A stretch of 64,000 nt of DNA from Peptococcaceae bacterium BRH_c4b (lineage in GTDB: Bacteria; Bacillota; Desulfotomaculia; Desulfotomaculales; Desulfocucumaceae). The translations under genes were made by a program, and so were the position numbers. Below, one piece after another: positions 63,792 to 64,000 of the stretch. Below the pieces are notes generated by a model. That model was not told where the DNA came from. It did no database searches and saw nothing but the letters and a program-made list of their open reading frames with translations. Positions within the stretch are counted from its first letter, which is position 1. Each line of letters starts with the position of its first letter. The stretch lies in contig LADO01000029.1 of NCBI GenBank assembly GCA_000961595.1, forward strand, positions 42,897 through 106,896. The letters are read 5' to 3'.

Positions 63792-64000
63792 TCAAACCTT
63801 TACTATAAATGGTTTCACCTGGCCGGTTGTTAATTGATCGATAAACTCCAAGGGTGATAAGTCATATAAGCTACCATGCAAACGTCGTTTGTTATAAAAA
63901 TCAATGTACTCGGTAACAATCTGGTAGGCATCCTGATAGCTGGCTAATTCATGTCGGCTCAGGCAATCCCTTTCCAAAATAGCATGAAATGATTCGATAT
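63792..64000 (-). mobile_element. IS3-family transposase, C-terminal end (runs off the right edge)
   Basis: The frame reads ESFHAILERDCLSRHELASY, then YIDFYNKRRLHGSLYDLSPL and EFI before the stop. It is the end of an IS3/IS150-type DDE transposase (rve domain) with the catalytic Glu in ESFHAILERD and the YNxxRxH-x-L motif. The rest, including the first two catalytic aspartates, lies beyond 64000. The inverted repeat of the IS end could not be identified. Confidence 0.85.

Overview
The window looks like a chromosomal segment of a spore-forming, anaerobic, low-to-mid GC Firmicute, most like the Desulfotomaculum/Pelotomaculum group of Peptococcaceae. The reasons are: CodY and HslUV beside a rpsB-tsf-pyrH-frr block, sporulation genes (spoVR, yhbH, prkA, a ytvI-type permease, small Gly-rich sporulation-like proteins), SigI/RsgI, a ferredoxin-dependent 2-oxoacid oxidoreductase, AGGAGG-type ribosome binding sites and many GTG/TTG starts. 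I see no rRNA, tRNA or CRISPR array. The species call is inference.

Layout. 1-4.6 kb: 5' part of rimO, yajQ, a small zinc-finger protein, phoU and an orphan PhoR-like kinase, separated by dispersed repeats. 4.6-30.7 kb: one long minus-strand translation, RNA and envelope block. In transcription order it is rpsB-tsf-pyrH-frr-(small gene)-ferredoxin-uppS-cdsA-ytvI-dxr-rseP-ispG-proS-glycosyltransferase, then rimP-nusA-ylxR-ylxQ-infB-rbfA-nrnA-truB-ribF-(two small genes)-rpsO-pnp. Sigma-A-like promoters are visible before rpsB and before rimP. 30.8-39.6 kb: dprA-topA-trmFO-xerC-hslV-hslU-codY, the B. subtilis-like order, ending at a strong terminator. 39.7-43.9 kb: small membrane proteins, a Ca2+/H+ exchanger and an unusual FtsA-like ATPase with C-terminal beta-grasp-like repeats. 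44.2-47.6 kb: sigI-rsgI and a secreted stalk-domain protein that has a sigma-I-type promoter of its own. 47.8-58.8 kb: spoVR, a helical protein of unknown function, a sigma-54 activator, korDABC with a sigma-54 promoter and paired upstream palindromes, a GNAT protein, yhbH and the C-terminal 60% of prkA.

The most striking region is 57.7-64 kb. prkA is cut inside its reading frame at a conserved motif, and an intact large serine recombinase sits against the break, with its own C-terminus reading into prkA. To its right, up to the window edge, lies a mosaic of small or broken genes: a phage terminase small-subunit stub, a Cys-rich protein, genes with in-frame stops and an IS3 transposase. This architecture is like the skin-type elements that interrupt sporulation genes in Bacillus and are excised in the mother cell. 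Whether this element is excised or prkA is simply dead cannot be decided here, because the other half of prkA is not in the window.

The intergenic spaces hold several dispersed repeat families: a roughly 85-190 bp element with copies at 0.8, 2.6 and 55.6 kb, REP-like GGGGACA palindromes, an EcoRI-palindrome element at 28.8 and 47.7 kb, and AGTAGTCAG arrays. Some are nested in one another, and one supplies the stop codon of korC.
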